Shown piece by piece: positions 9,113 through 16,387 of a stretch of DNA of 64,000 bases. Source of the stretch: an uncultured Lachnospiraceae bacterium (GTDB taxonomy: Bacteria > Bacillota > Clostridia > Lachnospirales > Lachnospiraceae); NCBI GenBank assembly GCA_910585345.1, contig CAJUDS010000005.1, forward strand, positions 96,102 to 160,101, read 5' to 3'. How positions within the stretch are numbered: the first letter of the stretch is position 1; each line of letters begins with the position of its first letter. Made by a program: the position numbers and the translations under genes. The notes beneath the pieces are model-generated. The model did not search any database. It was not told the origin of the DNA and saw only the letters and a list, made by a program, of their open reading frames with translations.

Positions 9113-9859
9113 ATGAGCATTTTAGGAGTAAACGGAACTTTGGCAGACGCATACCAGTATGCGAATAGAACACAGAAAATAGGCACAGGCAGGGGTGTGA
9201 GCTTTGCGGAGCTTGCAGCCACAAAAGCGTCAAGACAGGAAAGCGTGGAGGGAATGAGTTTTAAGGATATGTGGCAGACGAGATTCCCCGGAGCATACTA
9301 CAACGTGATGGATACATCCAAGATTGACGGTTCATTATGGGGAAGGAACGATTATCCTTGGGATAAATATTTCAGTAATAATGCGGATGATTTTGTTTTG
9401 GACTGGAAACCATCGGGTGCGGAACCTGCCATGCTTGACTCAAAAGTGCAGGCAAAGATCAATTCCACCATTGGAAAGAAAGCCATTGTTGTCCCACCGG
9501 AACTGGAAGAAAAAATGAAGAATGACCCGGAGCTGGTAAAGAGTGTCATGGCGAAGGTTGAGGGTTTTATTGCGGAGCAGGACATTATGAATCCGAATCC
9601 CCGGAAAGGTTATCTGATTGCATTAGATGAAAATGGGGATATCGCACACGCCTGCGTGACAAGTGAAAAGATGTCAGTGTCATCGGCAGAATTTATAGAA
9701 GCTCGCAAAGCAAGGGAAGAAAAACATGCAGAATATGAGAGGTTGGCGGAGGAAGCCGCTCTGAAACGCAAACTGTTGGCACAGGAAACGGACAGAAGAT
9801 ATTACCAGAGCAAGGCGGTTTCGATTGCTGCATATGAAGTGGCGGGCATTTTGAAGTAA
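9113..9859 (+). CDS. Uncharacterised protein, paralogue B (DUF6033-like)
   Basis: 248 residues from ATG 9113, preceded by AAGAAGGAGAG. Clear tandem paralogue of the previous gene over its whole length (FAELAATKAS, MSFKDMWQTRFPGAYY, VPPELEEKMKNDPELVKSVM, AVSIAAYEVAGILK). The very short N-terminus (MSILGVNG) resembles the first residues of the other cluster members. No enzyme motif is evident. It carries leader RNA copy 1 upstream and leader copy 2 follows its stop. Confidence 0.75.
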   Translation: MSILGVNGTLADAYQYANRTQKIGTGRGVSFAELAATKASRQESVEGMSFKDMWQTRFPGAYYNVMDTSKIDGSLWGRNDYPWDKYFSNNADDFVLDWKPSGAEPAMLDSKVQAKINSTIGKKAIVVPPELEEKMKNDPELVKSVMAKVEGFIAEQDIMNPNPRKGYLIALDENGDIAHACVTSEKMSVSSAEFIEARKAREEKHAEYERLAEEAALKRKLLAQETDRRYYQSKAVSIAAYEVAGILK

Positions 9860-9867
9860 AGTAGGAT

Positions 9868-9922
9868 ATGCCCGGACTTACCATAAGGGGGCATGAGCGG
9901 CTCCGAATGACAGAGGGGCCGC
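9868..9922 (+). ncRNA. Two-hairpin leader RNA, copy 2
   Basis: Hairpin 1 pairs ATGCCC with GGGCAT (9868-9894), loop GGACTTACCATAAG. Hairpin 2 pairs GCGGCTCC with GGGGCCGC (9897-9922), loop GAATGACAGA. The stem bases differ from copy 1 but pairing is kept. It ends 34 bases before the next start codon. Confidence 0.72.
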
Positions 9923-9956
9923 CATTGAAATATTTTTATCAAGGAGGATGAGAAGT

Positions 9957-11027
9957 ATGGCATTGAATGTTAATCAGGATTACAGCCAGTTTTATATGGG
10001 GACGGAGCAGATAAAAAGCTACGGCTCTAATCCGGCTGCGAAGAAAGATACCTTGGTGAAATACCGGTTCAACACCACGGATGAGCATGGCAACAAGGTT
10101 ATGGATAAGATGTCAAAAGAAGAGACCATGAAAGCTATGAATGACATTTCCTCGCAGTACGGGGACAGCGTTATCGTGCAGTTTTCCGGTGACGGCCTTG
10201 CGGCACTTGCGGAGGGCGGGAAATTCATGTCCGGCAGGGAAATGACGGCGGAGGAAATGGCGGCGAAGGCGGCAAGGGATGCCGCATTCCAGGCAGAAAA
10301 TGTGACACAGCTTGAAAATACGCACAGGATTGTCATTCCGAATTATGAAACAAACGAACAGCTTTACAACAGCCTTGCAGGGGCAGATGACAACGTGATT
10401 AGTTCCACAATGGGAATCATCTCCAATTACCTTATGCCGGATGACGTTTCCGGGTTATCGGAACAGGAACGGCAGGATATGGCGGCTTTCGGCTTGGAAG
10501 CGGCTAAGTATCTGGCAGAGAACTATCTGGATGAATCCCATGCGGCGGATTTCATGTCTGCAATGGAGACAATTACGAAATACGGTCTGAACGGTTCCGT
10601 TTCAGACAGCGGGAAGGTCATATACAATGTGCAGGAAGGGCAGGTGCGGATGTCCAGCGCACCGGGCAGCTATGTGGACATGGAAAGCTGGCTGAAAGCG
10701 AATGACACTGACCTGTATGACCAGATCAACGAACTAAACCGGAGCATCATAAACCATAAGGATGGGGAGAACCATTCCGCCAAGTTTATAGAATTATACA
10801 CAAAGGCCGCAAAGGAGATACTGAATGCCTCTTCTGATGCAAAGAGGGACAGCGGTTATGCGGATTGGAAAAAGAGCGTGGAAAAGACAGAACTTCCAAC
10901 TACATTCCAGAATGTAAAATATAATAGTTTCCAGTCATTTTTGGAAAGCCTGCAGAACCAGAACAGCCTTTCCAATTCATGGATCAGCGGGAACATAGGC
11001 CGCTTTATGAAATGGCTGACGGCCTGA
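9957..11027 (+). CDS. Uncharacterised 356-residue protein
   Basis: Start taken at ATG 9957, 9 bases after AGGAGG; an ATG at 9948 directly abuts that site and is too close. The protein starts MALNVNQDYSQFYM and is hydrophilic and mostly helical by appearance, with a low-complexity acidic/alanine stretch (MTAEEMAAKAARDAAF, ~100). It has no signal peptide, membrane segment or recognised catalytic motif. It sits under leader RNA copy 2 and is followed at short distance by another cluster gene with the same AAGGAGGATGA start context, so the two are probably co-transcribed. I do not recognise the family. Confidence 0.7.
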   Translation: MALNVNQDYSQFYMGTEQIKSYGSNPAAKKDTLVKYRFNTTDEHGNKVMDKMSKEETMKAMNDISSQYGDSVIVQFSGDGLAALAEGGKFMSGREMTAEEMAAKAARDAAFQAENVTQLENTHRIVIPNYETNEQLYNSLAGADDNVISSTMGIISNYLMPDDVSGLSEQERQDMAAFGLEAAKYLAENYLDESHAADFMSAMETITKYGLNGSVSDSGKVIYNVQEGQVRMSSAPGSYVDMESWLKANDTDLYDQINELNRSIINHKDGENHSAKFIELYTKAAKEILNASSDAKRDSGYADWKKSVEKTELPTTFQNVKYNSFQSFLESLQNQNSLSNSWISGNIGRFMKWLTA

Positions 11028-11063
11028 TGGCAAAAAAATAATTTATCAAGGAGGATGATATTT

Positions 11064-11687
11064 ATGGCAATTTCAGGAGTAACGGATTACACGAACACTT
11101 ATGCGGCAGACAGGGCAAACGGGAGCAGCCCCCTTAATGGGGATTCGCAGGCTTACCTGAATAGTCTGAAAGAGAAATACCCGGATGTGAACATAACGGT
11201 GGCAGACTTCAAGAATGGGAAACAGGAAGATGCTTATATGTTTGGGAGCAGCGGCGGCAATAACATAGTCATTGCTTCTAATATTATCGAACAGATGGCT
11301 TCTGACCCGGCAGCAGCGGCAAAGTATGAAAAGTATATTGCTGATGCCCCGAAAGCGGCGGAGGAGATTAAGGAAGGGCTTGCCGCGCATGGGGCTGAAA
11401 TGGTGGCTGGCGGAACTGTTATTGACAAGGATGGGAAAGTTTCCTATTGGTGTATCGGCAAACATGAGCCGCCGAAGGACAGCCCGACAGTATCTTATAA
11501 AAAGCAGATGCAGGAGCAGTTGGAGGAAAAGCGGGCAAAGAAGAAAGAGGAAGAAGCCCTGAAGGAAAAGAGGCTGGAAAAGGCGGAGACTCTGGAAAAG
11601 CTGCTGGAGAAGATCAGGACGAAAACAGATGCACCTGTGAAATTGCAGGAAGAAGGCAAGGGCGCACAGTTGGATTTAACCATATAA
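11064..11687 (+). CDS. Uncharacterised protein, possible DUF6033 relative
   Basis: 207 residues from ATG 11064 (AGGAGG 9 bases upstream). It begins MAISGVTDYTNTYAADRANG, similar in style to the other cluster members. It shows a central segment NIVIASNIIEQMASDPAAAA reminiscent of the PPELEEKMKNDPEL segment of paralogues A and B. It ends in a lysine/glutamate-rich coiled coil (EEKRAKKKEEEALKEKRLEK). No export signal or enzyme motif. It follows the previous gene by 36 bases and lacks its own leader RNA. Confidence 0.72.
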   Translation: MAISGVTDYTNTYAADRANGSSPLNGDSQAYLNSLKEKYPDVNITVADFKNGKQEDAYMFGSSGGNNIVIASNIIEQMASDPAAAAKYEKYIADAPKAAEEIKEGLAAHGAEMVAGGTVIDKDGKVSYWCIGKHEPPKDSPTVSYKKQMQEQLEEKRAKKKEEEALKEKRLEKAETLEKLLEKIRTKTDAPVKLQEEGKGAQLDLTI

Positions 11688-11704
11688 CAGGGAGGAATTT
11701 TATC

Positions 11705-12256
11705 ATGCGTATAGGAAATAACAATCAGGGAATCTGGCAGCTTTTATCTGGTAAGACAAATACATCTTTTGCCGGGGCAAGGCGTTCCGGTGCGGGCGGC
11801 AGGAATACGCTGGAGGATTTGCTTACCGGACATTACAAAAATTCGCATGGTGTGGAAGGTATGGTGATAACGAAGGGCAGCAACCGGAAAAGGACCATGC
11901 CTGTGTCAGATGAAATGAAACAATTTGTTTATAACGGTGTGAAAGATGCGTTTTATAAATATAACGGTATGTCGGGTGATAACGAGGCAGAACAGAAGAA
12001 ATATAGTGCGGCCATAAATAATTACTTGAAAACGATAAAAAAGGAAGACAGATCTGCCACTTCCTGGACTTTAGGACAAATGAAGGTAAACCTTGCAAAT
12101 AGGGTTTCCAGTGCCATAAAAGAGAAAGTACCCGGATGGACATATGGCAAGCCGATTCCGTCTGATGTGTTGGATGAGGTTTTCGCTGACGAGAGCATCA
12201 CATCAATGGTGTCCGGGAAATCCGGCACAGCGAAAGGGCTGGATATACAGATATAA
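11705..12256 (+). CDS. Uncharacterised 183-residue basic protein
   Basis: Starts at ATG 11705 with GGGAGGAATTTT upstream, 17 bases after the previous stop, so last gene of a three-gene run. Short N-terminal region rich in glycine and arginine (FAGARRSGAGGRNTLEDLLT), then helical charged sequence. It contains no cysteine, signal peptide or membrane segment. Family not recognised. A strong hairpin and a decayed copy of the leader RNA follow. Confidence 0.68.
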   Translation: MRIGNNNQGIWQLLSGKTNTSFAGARRSGAGGRNTLEDLLTGHYKNSHGVEGMVITKGSNRKRTMPVSDEMKQFVYNGVKDAFYKYNGMSGDNEAEQKKYSAAINNYLKTIKKEDRSATSWTLGQMKVNLANRVSSAIKEKVPGWTYGKPIPSDVLDEVFADESITSMVSGKSGTAKGLDIQI

Positions 12257-12271
12257 TCCTTACCCTTTATT

Positions 12272-12303
12272 CCGCAGAGGCGCATAAACCTTTGCCTCTG
12301 CGG
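12272..12303 (+). terminator. Strong hairpin after the 11705 gene
   Basis: CCGCAGAGGC and GCCTCTGCGG form a perfect 10-bp stem with a 12-base loop. No T run follows, so termination is uncertain. Its 3' arm overlaps the decayed leader RNA copy. Confidence 0.4.
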
Positions 12304-12343
12304 ACAGCAAGGGTGCAGGGGCGGCTCTGAACGGGAGAGCAGC
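12298..12343 (+). ncRNA. Degenerate fifth copy of the leader RNA
   Basis: CTGC/GCAG (12298-12318) around GGACAGCAAGGG, then GCGGCTCT pairing with AGAGCAGC (12321-12343, one mismatch) around a shortened GAACGGG loop. It lies 48 bases before the intact copy 3, so it looks like a decayed duplicate. Confidence 0.4.
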
Positions 12344-12390
12344 GGAGGGAGGTATCTGACCAAGGAAGTTAGGAGACATGAAGCAATGAA

Positions 12391-12445
12391 CTGTTCGGAC
12401 TTATATTGAGGGAGCAGGAGCGGTTCTGAATGACAGATGAGCCGC
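12391..12445 (+). ncRNA. Two-hairpin leader RNA, copy 3
   Basis: Hairpin 1 pairs CTGTTC with GAGCAG (12391-12417, one G-U), loop GGACTTATATTGAGG. Hairpin 2 pairs GCGGTTC with GAGCCGC (12420-12445), loop containing GAATGACAG. It ends 32 bases before ATG 12478. Confidence 0.72.
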
Positions 12446-12477
12446 AATACTAAAAAATAATTGGAGGATTGGAGAAA

Positions 12478-12987
12478 ATGAGCATTAGTGGAATAGGAAC
12501 AGCCGGATATCCGCTGACAGGATACACGGCAAGAAAGGCAGAAAGAAATGCAGAAAGAAATGCAGAATCCGGTACAGTGGGATTCATGGATACAGTAGTG
12601 GAAAAGGCGGCACAGCATAAAGCAACAGATTATGACGAAAAAGCCTTTGATATGGTCGGCCCGAATGCCCCGCGGGAAGTGAAGGATGCGTGGATGGATG
12701 CGGCGAAAGAAGTAAATGCAAATGGCATGGGAATCCGGGGCAACGGAATGATGAGCCACATATCGCAGATGATGGTGCAGCGGCTTAATAAACAGCTTAA
12801 GGGTGAGACGGAGAATTTTGACATTCTTGGAAGCACGGTGGAATCTGCGATCCAGGCAACAAAAAAGGCGTTGTACGATTTGGAGCATCCTCTGGCTCCT
12901 GCGTACAGAAGCATAGAGGCGGAGCAGGCTCGTATCAAAGAAAGGGAGTTCTATACCGCATTTTTGGAAAGGCTGGAGAAGTTATAG
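12478..12987 (+). CDS. Uncharacterised protein with MSxxGIGxxGYP N-terminus (member 1)
   Basis: 169 residues; ATG 12478 follows a GGAGG site by about 10 bases. The N-terminus MSISGIGTAGYPLTGYTARK is nearly the same as that of the 13702 gene (MSVNGIGAAGYPVAGYETRR), although the remainder differs. This suggests the first ~25 residues have a separate conserved role, for example recognition or export. The rest is charged and helical without recognisable domains. Under leader RNA copy 3. Confidence 0.72.
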   Translation: MSISGIGTAGYPLTGYTARKAERNAERNAESGTVGFMDTVVEKAAQHKATDYDEKAFDMVGPNAPREVKDAWMDAAKEVNANGMGIRGNGMMSHISQMMVQRLNKQLKGETENFDILGSTVESAIQATKKALYDLEHPLAPAYRSIEAEQARIKEREFYTAFLERLEKL

Positions 12988-12993
12988 AACGTC

Positions 12994-13066
12994 ATATCTC
13001 CAATAAGCCGCAGAGGATGGGTGATGCAGGCATTCCGGCAGATTGGGACGCGGGGAGAGGATATAT
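12994..13066. repeat. Intergenic direct repeat, copy A
   Basis: Begins ATATCTCCAATAAGC, continues with CAGAGGA, GCAGGCATTCC and TTCCGGCAGATTGGG-like words. It recurs with small differences at 13485-13560. The two copies bracket the 13069 gene, suggesting that a duplicated unit or an insertion event placed that gene here. Confidence 0.6.
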
Positions 13067-13068
13067 CT

Positions 13069-13485
13069 ATGAAAGAATGTATAAAGAAACGGGTACATGA
13101 ATTGTACTGGAATGATAATATAAACTGTGCGAGGACAGCAATCATCTGTTTGAGTGAATTATTTGAAACTGTTGTAGAACAGCAAACAATCTGTTCTGCT
13201 GTTGGATTGCATGGTGCTGGAGGGTATAGAGCGCAGTGCGGATTAGTTGAAGGTACACTTATGTTTATAGGGGTTTATCTTCATAAATTGGGAAAGACAG
13301 AAAACGAAATAGTATCTGCCTGTTATAATTTTGCATCAGCTTTTGATAAAGCATTTGGCTCGTTAAGATGTTTTGAACTGCGCCCTACGGGTTTTTCAAA
13401 GAATGATCCACCGCATATGTGTGAAAATCTGACTTGTGATGGGATTGAATTTGCATATCAATATATTTTAGAGGTCACAAAGTAA
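13069..13485 (+). CDS. C_GCAxxG_C_C-family redox-type protein
   Basis: 138 residues from ATG 13069 (MKECIKKRVHELYW); an in-frame GTG at 13021 lies inside a repeat and is unlikely. Conserved cysteines are arranged as in the C_GCAxxG_C_C family, with CARTAI, a GLHGAGGYRAQCG core in which the usual first Cys is replaced, CYNF and C...C near the end. These proteins are thought to bind a cofactor or metal, but the role is not established. Its base composition is more AT-rich than its neighbours, and identical repeats flank it, so it may be a later arrival in the cluster. Confidence 0.75.
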   Translation: MKECIKKRVHELYWNDNINCARTAIICLSELFETVVEQQTICSAVGLHGAGGYRAQCGLVEGTLMFIGVYLHKLGKTENEIVSACYNFASAFDKAFGSLRCFELRPTGFSKNDPPHMCENLTCDGIEFAYQYILEVTK

Positions 13486-13560
13486 TATCCCCAATAAGCT
13501 ACAGAGGACGGACAGGGCAGGCATCCCCGGATTTCCGGCAGATAGGGGAATCGGGGAGCT
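13485..13560. repeat. Intergenic direct repeat, copy B
   Basis: Begins ATATCCCCAATAAGC right at the stop of the 13069 gene and matches copy A (12994-13066) through GCAGGCAT and TTCCGGCAGATAGGG to GGGGAG. The stretch 13561-13618 after it holds no feature I can name. Confidence 0.6.
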
Positions 13561-13618
13561 GGGAGAGGAGGTGTTGCTGTGGAACGTAGATAAAGTGTTT
13601 CTGTATGAAAGGATAAAA

Positions 13619-13672
13619 TGCTCGGACTTATTATGAGAGAGCAGAGGCGGCTCTGATTGACAGATGGGCTGC
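13619..13672 (+). ncRNA. Two-hairpin leader RNA, copy 4
   Basis: Hairpin 1 pairs TGCTC with GAGCA (13619-13643), loop GGACTTATTATGAGA. Hairpin 2 pairs GCGGCTC with GGGCTGC (13647-13672, G-U pairs), loop with GATTGACAG. It ends 29 bases before ATG 13702. Confidence 0.72.
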
Positions 13673-13701
13673 AATACTAAAAATAATGGAGGACTTGAAA
13701 A

Positions 13702-14283
13702 ATGAGTGTAAATGGAATAGGGGCAGCAGGATACCCGGTAGCAGGGTATGAGACAAGAAGGACGGAAAGGAATGTGGCAGGAAGGAATTTTGCAGATCAG
13801 GCAGCGGAAGCGGCACAGGCAACAGCCACCCTGCATGGCGCTGATGAAGGTTCAGGAGATATTGCAATCAGTTCATGGGCGGATGTTGTGAGCGGTTCAT
13901 CCATTTCTGTCTATAAGACGCAGGATTTTGATGCATCCAATCCAGTGTATAAGGTCAAGACATGGGATAAGTCGGGGAATGTGACGGAGCAGATGGTGGA
14001 CGTGTCAAAAGTAGACCCGGAGAACTGTGATACGGCTGAAATGTATGCGTATACCGCTAATCTGAAAGAAAGCGGGAAAGGCAGTTTTGAGGATACAGTT
14101 CTGAAAGCGGCAGTCGCTAAAGCTGTAAAAAATGCGGAGCAGAGAAGCGCGGGCTCATGGAGCTTTTCGGAAAAGACGGATTGGGTGAAAATTGTAAATG
14201 ATATCATGCAGTCAGAGTACCGCTACGGAGATTTGAAAGGTTACATGGAGTGGAAGAAGTTCTTAGGTTTTTTGGATAAGTAA
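13702..14283 (+). CDS. Uncharacterised protein with MSxxGIGxxGYP N-terminus (member 2)
   Basis: 193 residues from ATG 13702, GGAGG 9 bases upstream. It shares the N-terminal ~25 residues with the 12478 product, then diverges. The remainder is soluble in appearance with an alanine-rich helix (ADQAAEAAQATATLHG) and a segment SSWADVVSGSSISVYKTQDF. No signal peptide, no catalytic motif; family not recognised. Last member of the leader-RNA cluster. Confidence 0.72.
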   Translation: MSVNGIGAAGYPVAGYETRRTERNVAGRNFADQAAEAAQATATLHGADEGSGDIAISSWADVVSGSSISVYKTQDFDASNPVYKVKTWDKSGNVTEQMVDVSKVDPENCDTAEMYAYTANLKESGKGSFEDTVLKAAVAKAVKNAEQRSAGSWSFSEKTDWVKIVNDIMQSEYRYGDLKGYMEWKKFLGFLDK

Positions 14284-14380
14284 CTCCACGATTCATTACA
14301 TAAAGCACAAACGATAAAAGGGGACTGGCAGAGACAGGCTGGTTCCCTTATTAAATATCAGTGCGGGGAGGCGGTGGTCA

Positions 14381-14551
14381 ATGGAAAAGGTGAAATGCCC
14401 GAACCCTAAGTGCGGGCGGCGCATCTTTGACATTGAGGTGATGCCGCCGGGGAAAGTGGTGCTTGAAATGAAATGTAGGCATTGCGGGGAAATAGTGCAG
14501 GTGGGCTTTAGTCCAAAGAAGATACATAAGAGAAACAGGCGGCAGGAATGA
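14381..14551 (+). CDS. Small Com-like zinc-ribbon protein 1
   Basis: 56 residues beginning MEKVKCPNPKCGRRIF, with a second CRHCG knuckle: two CxxC-type pairs forming a Cys4 zinc ribbon, and a basic tail (KKIHKRNRRQE). This resembles phage Mu Com, a translational/transcriptional activator that binds the mom transcript, but homology at this length is weak. The start is preceded by GGGGAGGCGGTGGTCA. It may mark the left edge of the phage or be a host/phage regulator. Confidence 0.6.
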   Translation: MEKVKCPNPKCGRRIFDIEVMPPGKVVLEMKCRHCGEIVQVGFSPKKIHKRNRRQE

Positions 14552-14714
14552 AACCCTGCCCTTTTTGCAAATCCGTGATTAGGGTTGTTCTTTGCGGGCA
14601 TACTTACAGTATACATGGTAATTTATGGAAATTATCACTGTAAGGATGCCTGCACAGGGCCGTTCCGCTGATCACAGTTAGAAATCCAGAAGTGGCTGTG
14701 GGAGGATACAGGAA

Positions 14715-14867
14715 ATGTGCAAAGTAAGGTGTCCGGCGTGCCGGAAGAGGATCTGCGAGATAATTGCCATCGCAGAAGGAAGGGCAGTCATAGTGTTGAA
14801 ATGCCCCCACTGCGGGAGGATAGTCAGGCTGGAATGGCTAGTACAGACCTCATTGAAAACCAAATAA
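14715..14867 (+). CDS. Small Com-like zinc-ribbon protein 2
   Basis: 50 residues beginning MCKVRCPACRKRICEI, with a second knuckle CPHCGRIVRLEW. Like the protein at 14381 it has CxxC pairs about 25 residues apart, so the two are probably paralogues. The upstream site is GGGAGGATACAGGAA. A rho-independent terminator follows. Confidence 0.6.
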   Translation: MCKVRCPACRKRICEIIAIAEGRAVIVLKCPHCGRIVRLEWLVQTSLKTK

Positions 14868-14911
14868 TGTTTACTCAAAATGAGCGAGCGGCCAAGTGAC
14901 GAGCTGCGAAG

Positions 14912-14961
14912 GGCCGGAGTAAAGCTAGAGACCAATACCTTAGCTTACTCCGGCCTTTTTT
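14912..14961 (+). terminator. Strong rho-independent terminator
   Basis: GGCCGGAGT and its partner ACTCCGGCC pair within a longer stem (TAAGCTA side included), followed by TTTTTT. It isolates the upstream cluster from the phage early region. Confidence 0.85.
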
Positions 14962-15036
14962 ACGTTTCTTAGGTAGTTTCATATCAAAAAATAAAGCGTT
15001 TCTGGCTTTACGAAGGCGTAAAGAAAGGAACGCTTT

Positions 15037-15096
15037 ATGTCTGAAAAAATCAATACATTCTGCGTCCTGCCGGGTTCCGGCGGGAGGCTCGAATGA
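15037..15096 (+). CDS. Possible 19-residue leader peptide coupled to the sigma-like gene
   Basis: Reads MSEKINTFCVLPGSGGRLE-stop. AAAGAAAGGAACGC precedes the ATG, and the stop overlaps the next start as GAATGA. The overlap suggests translational coupling. Just upstream, TAAAGCGTT and AACGCTTTA can pair. It could be chance, since no homology can be checked. Confidence 0.35.
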   Translation: MSEKINTFCVLPGSGGRLE

Positions 15097-15485
15097 AGAT
15101 CACCTATGAATTTGTAACAGGGGAAATCTCCGAGGTGGAGGTGGACGAGCGCCTCGGGGGGATGCTGCTGGATTTAGACCGCCAGCAGTACAACAACGAC
15201 CATAAGGAGACCCGCCGCCATGTTTCCCTTGACGGCATAGACTACGAAGGGGAGCTGTTTGCCTCGGCGGAAGATACAGAAAGGGCGGTGGAACACAGGG
15301 AGGATATGGCGCGGCTGTATTCCGCTATGGAGGCTTTATCCTCATCCCAAAGGGAGCTGGTGAAGAAAGTCTATTTTGAAGAGCGGAAGATCACGGATAT
15401 TGCCCGTGAGGAAGGTGTGTCCGAAGCCGCTATCCGTAATCGTCTAAAGAAAATTTATTCCCGATTAAAAAAATTTTTAATTTAG
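15093..15485 (+). CDS. Phage sigma-70 region 4-like regulator
   Basis: 130 residues. The C-terminal half is a sigma region 4-type helix-turn-helix (SSQRELVKKVYFEERKITDI, then AREEGVSEAAIRNRLKKIYS). The N-terminal half is acidic with no region 2, so it is probably a phage transcription regulator rather than a complete sigma factor. First gene of the phage early run; the start overlaps the leader ORF stop. Confidence 0.8.
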   Translation: MKITYEFVTGEISEVEVDERLGGMLLDLDRQQYNNDHKETRRHVSLDGIDYEGELFASAEDTERAVEHREDMARLYSAMEALSSSQRELVKKVYFEERKITDIAREEGVSEAAIRNRLKKIYSRLKKFLI

Positions 15486-15564
15486 GGGGTTCGATTTTGC
15501 CTTTCCCGTGACCTAATAGTGAGGGCAGTGAAAACAAGCACCCTCAGAAAGAGGTGAAAAGTAG

Positions 15565-15753
15565 ATGAAACACAGCTTGAAGATCAGCTATACAAAAGAG
15601 CCGGGTTCCGGCGGGATTGTCTGGTGCAGGACTGTACCTTTGCGTGAGCGCCTGCTCCGGCGGCTGTTCGGTGAGATGCGCCGGGTTACGATCATTGTCC
15701 CCGGAGGCAGCGTAGAGGAACTTTCGGTGAAGGAGGTAGGGACGGATGCGTAA
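15565..15753 (+). CDS. Small hypothetical phage protein
   Basis: 62 residues, basic (RERLLRRLFGEMRRVTIIVP), ATG 15565 preceded by AAAGAGGTGAAAAG. Overlaps the next gene by 8 bases, which supports it being translated. No domain recognised. Confidence 0.6.
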   Translation: MKHSLKISYTKEPGSGGIVWCRTVPLRERLLRRLFGEMRRVTIIVPGGSVEELSVKEVGTDA

Positions 15754-16060
15754 GAAGGTTTTTATCTGCAGCCCATTCCGTGGCGACATGGAAGGGAATG
15801 CGAGAAGGGCGGCGTCCTACAGCCGCATGGCGTGTGAGCAGGGATTTCTTCCCATCGCGCCGCACCTTTTATTCCCTCAGTTCTTGAACGAGGGCATCGA
15901 GGAAGAGAGGCGGCTCGGCATTGCTATGGGGATGGAACTGCTCTCGCTCTGCGATGAGGTGTGGGTATTCGGGGAAGCCACCGAAGGGATGGCGGCAGAG
16001 ATCGCATTTGCCACAGAACAGGGAAAGACAATCATTTTTAAGGAAACGGAGGGAATGTAA
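15746..16060 (+). CDS. DUF4406-type nucleoside deoxyribosyltransferase-like protein
   Basis: 104 residues with MRKKVFICSPFRGDMEGNAR, a CDEVWVFG strand and a final ATEQGKTIIF segment. This is the Rossmann-like fold of DUF4406/nucleoside 2-deoxyribosyltransferase relatives. It may act on nucleotide pools for phage replication, though catalysis is not shown. Overlaps the upstream gene and abuts the next. Confidence 0.8.
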   Translation: MRKKVFICSPFRGDMEGNARRAASYSRMACEQGFLPIAPHLLFPQFLNEGIEEERRLGIAMGMELLSLCDEVWVFGEATEGMAAEIAFATEQGKTIIFKETEGM

Positions 16061-16387
16061 ATGGGAAGTGAATTATTGAGGATTGCGGAAGGTTTCTCCA
16101 TCGTTGCGGAAGGTCTGCGGGGCCTTGCCAAAGCGGAGGGAGGAAGTAAGACGGCAGAGAAAGCACAGAAGGTACAGCCGTCAGCTACGGAAAAGGCACA
16201 GAAGCAGGATGCGGCACAGGAACAGCCTGCCACGCTGGAGGGCATCCGGGCGCTGATGGCGCAGAAAACACAGGAGGGCAAGTCGAAGGAGATCAGGGAA
16301 CTTTTGCAGAAGTACGGTGCGGCTAAGCTCTCGGCGGTGAAGCCGGAGGACTACCCGGCGCTGATGCAGGAAGCGCAGGTGCTGTGA
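16061..16387 (+). CDS. Hypothetical phage protein with helical low-complexity middle
   Basis: 108 residues. The middle part is rich in Ala, Gln and Lys (KTAEKAQKVQPSATEKAQKQ) and the C-terminal part (LEGIRALMAQKTQEGKSKEI) resembles phage proteins that commonly precede the DUF2800 nuclease. It may be a recombination accessory factor. Starts at the base after the previous stop and its stop overlaps the next ATG (TGATG). Confidence 0.65.
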   Translation: MGSELLRIAEGFSIVAEGLRGLAKAEGGSKTAEKAQKVQPSATEKAQKQDAAQEQPATLEGIRALMAQKTQEGKSKEIRELLQKYGAAKLSAVKPEDYPALMQEAQVL

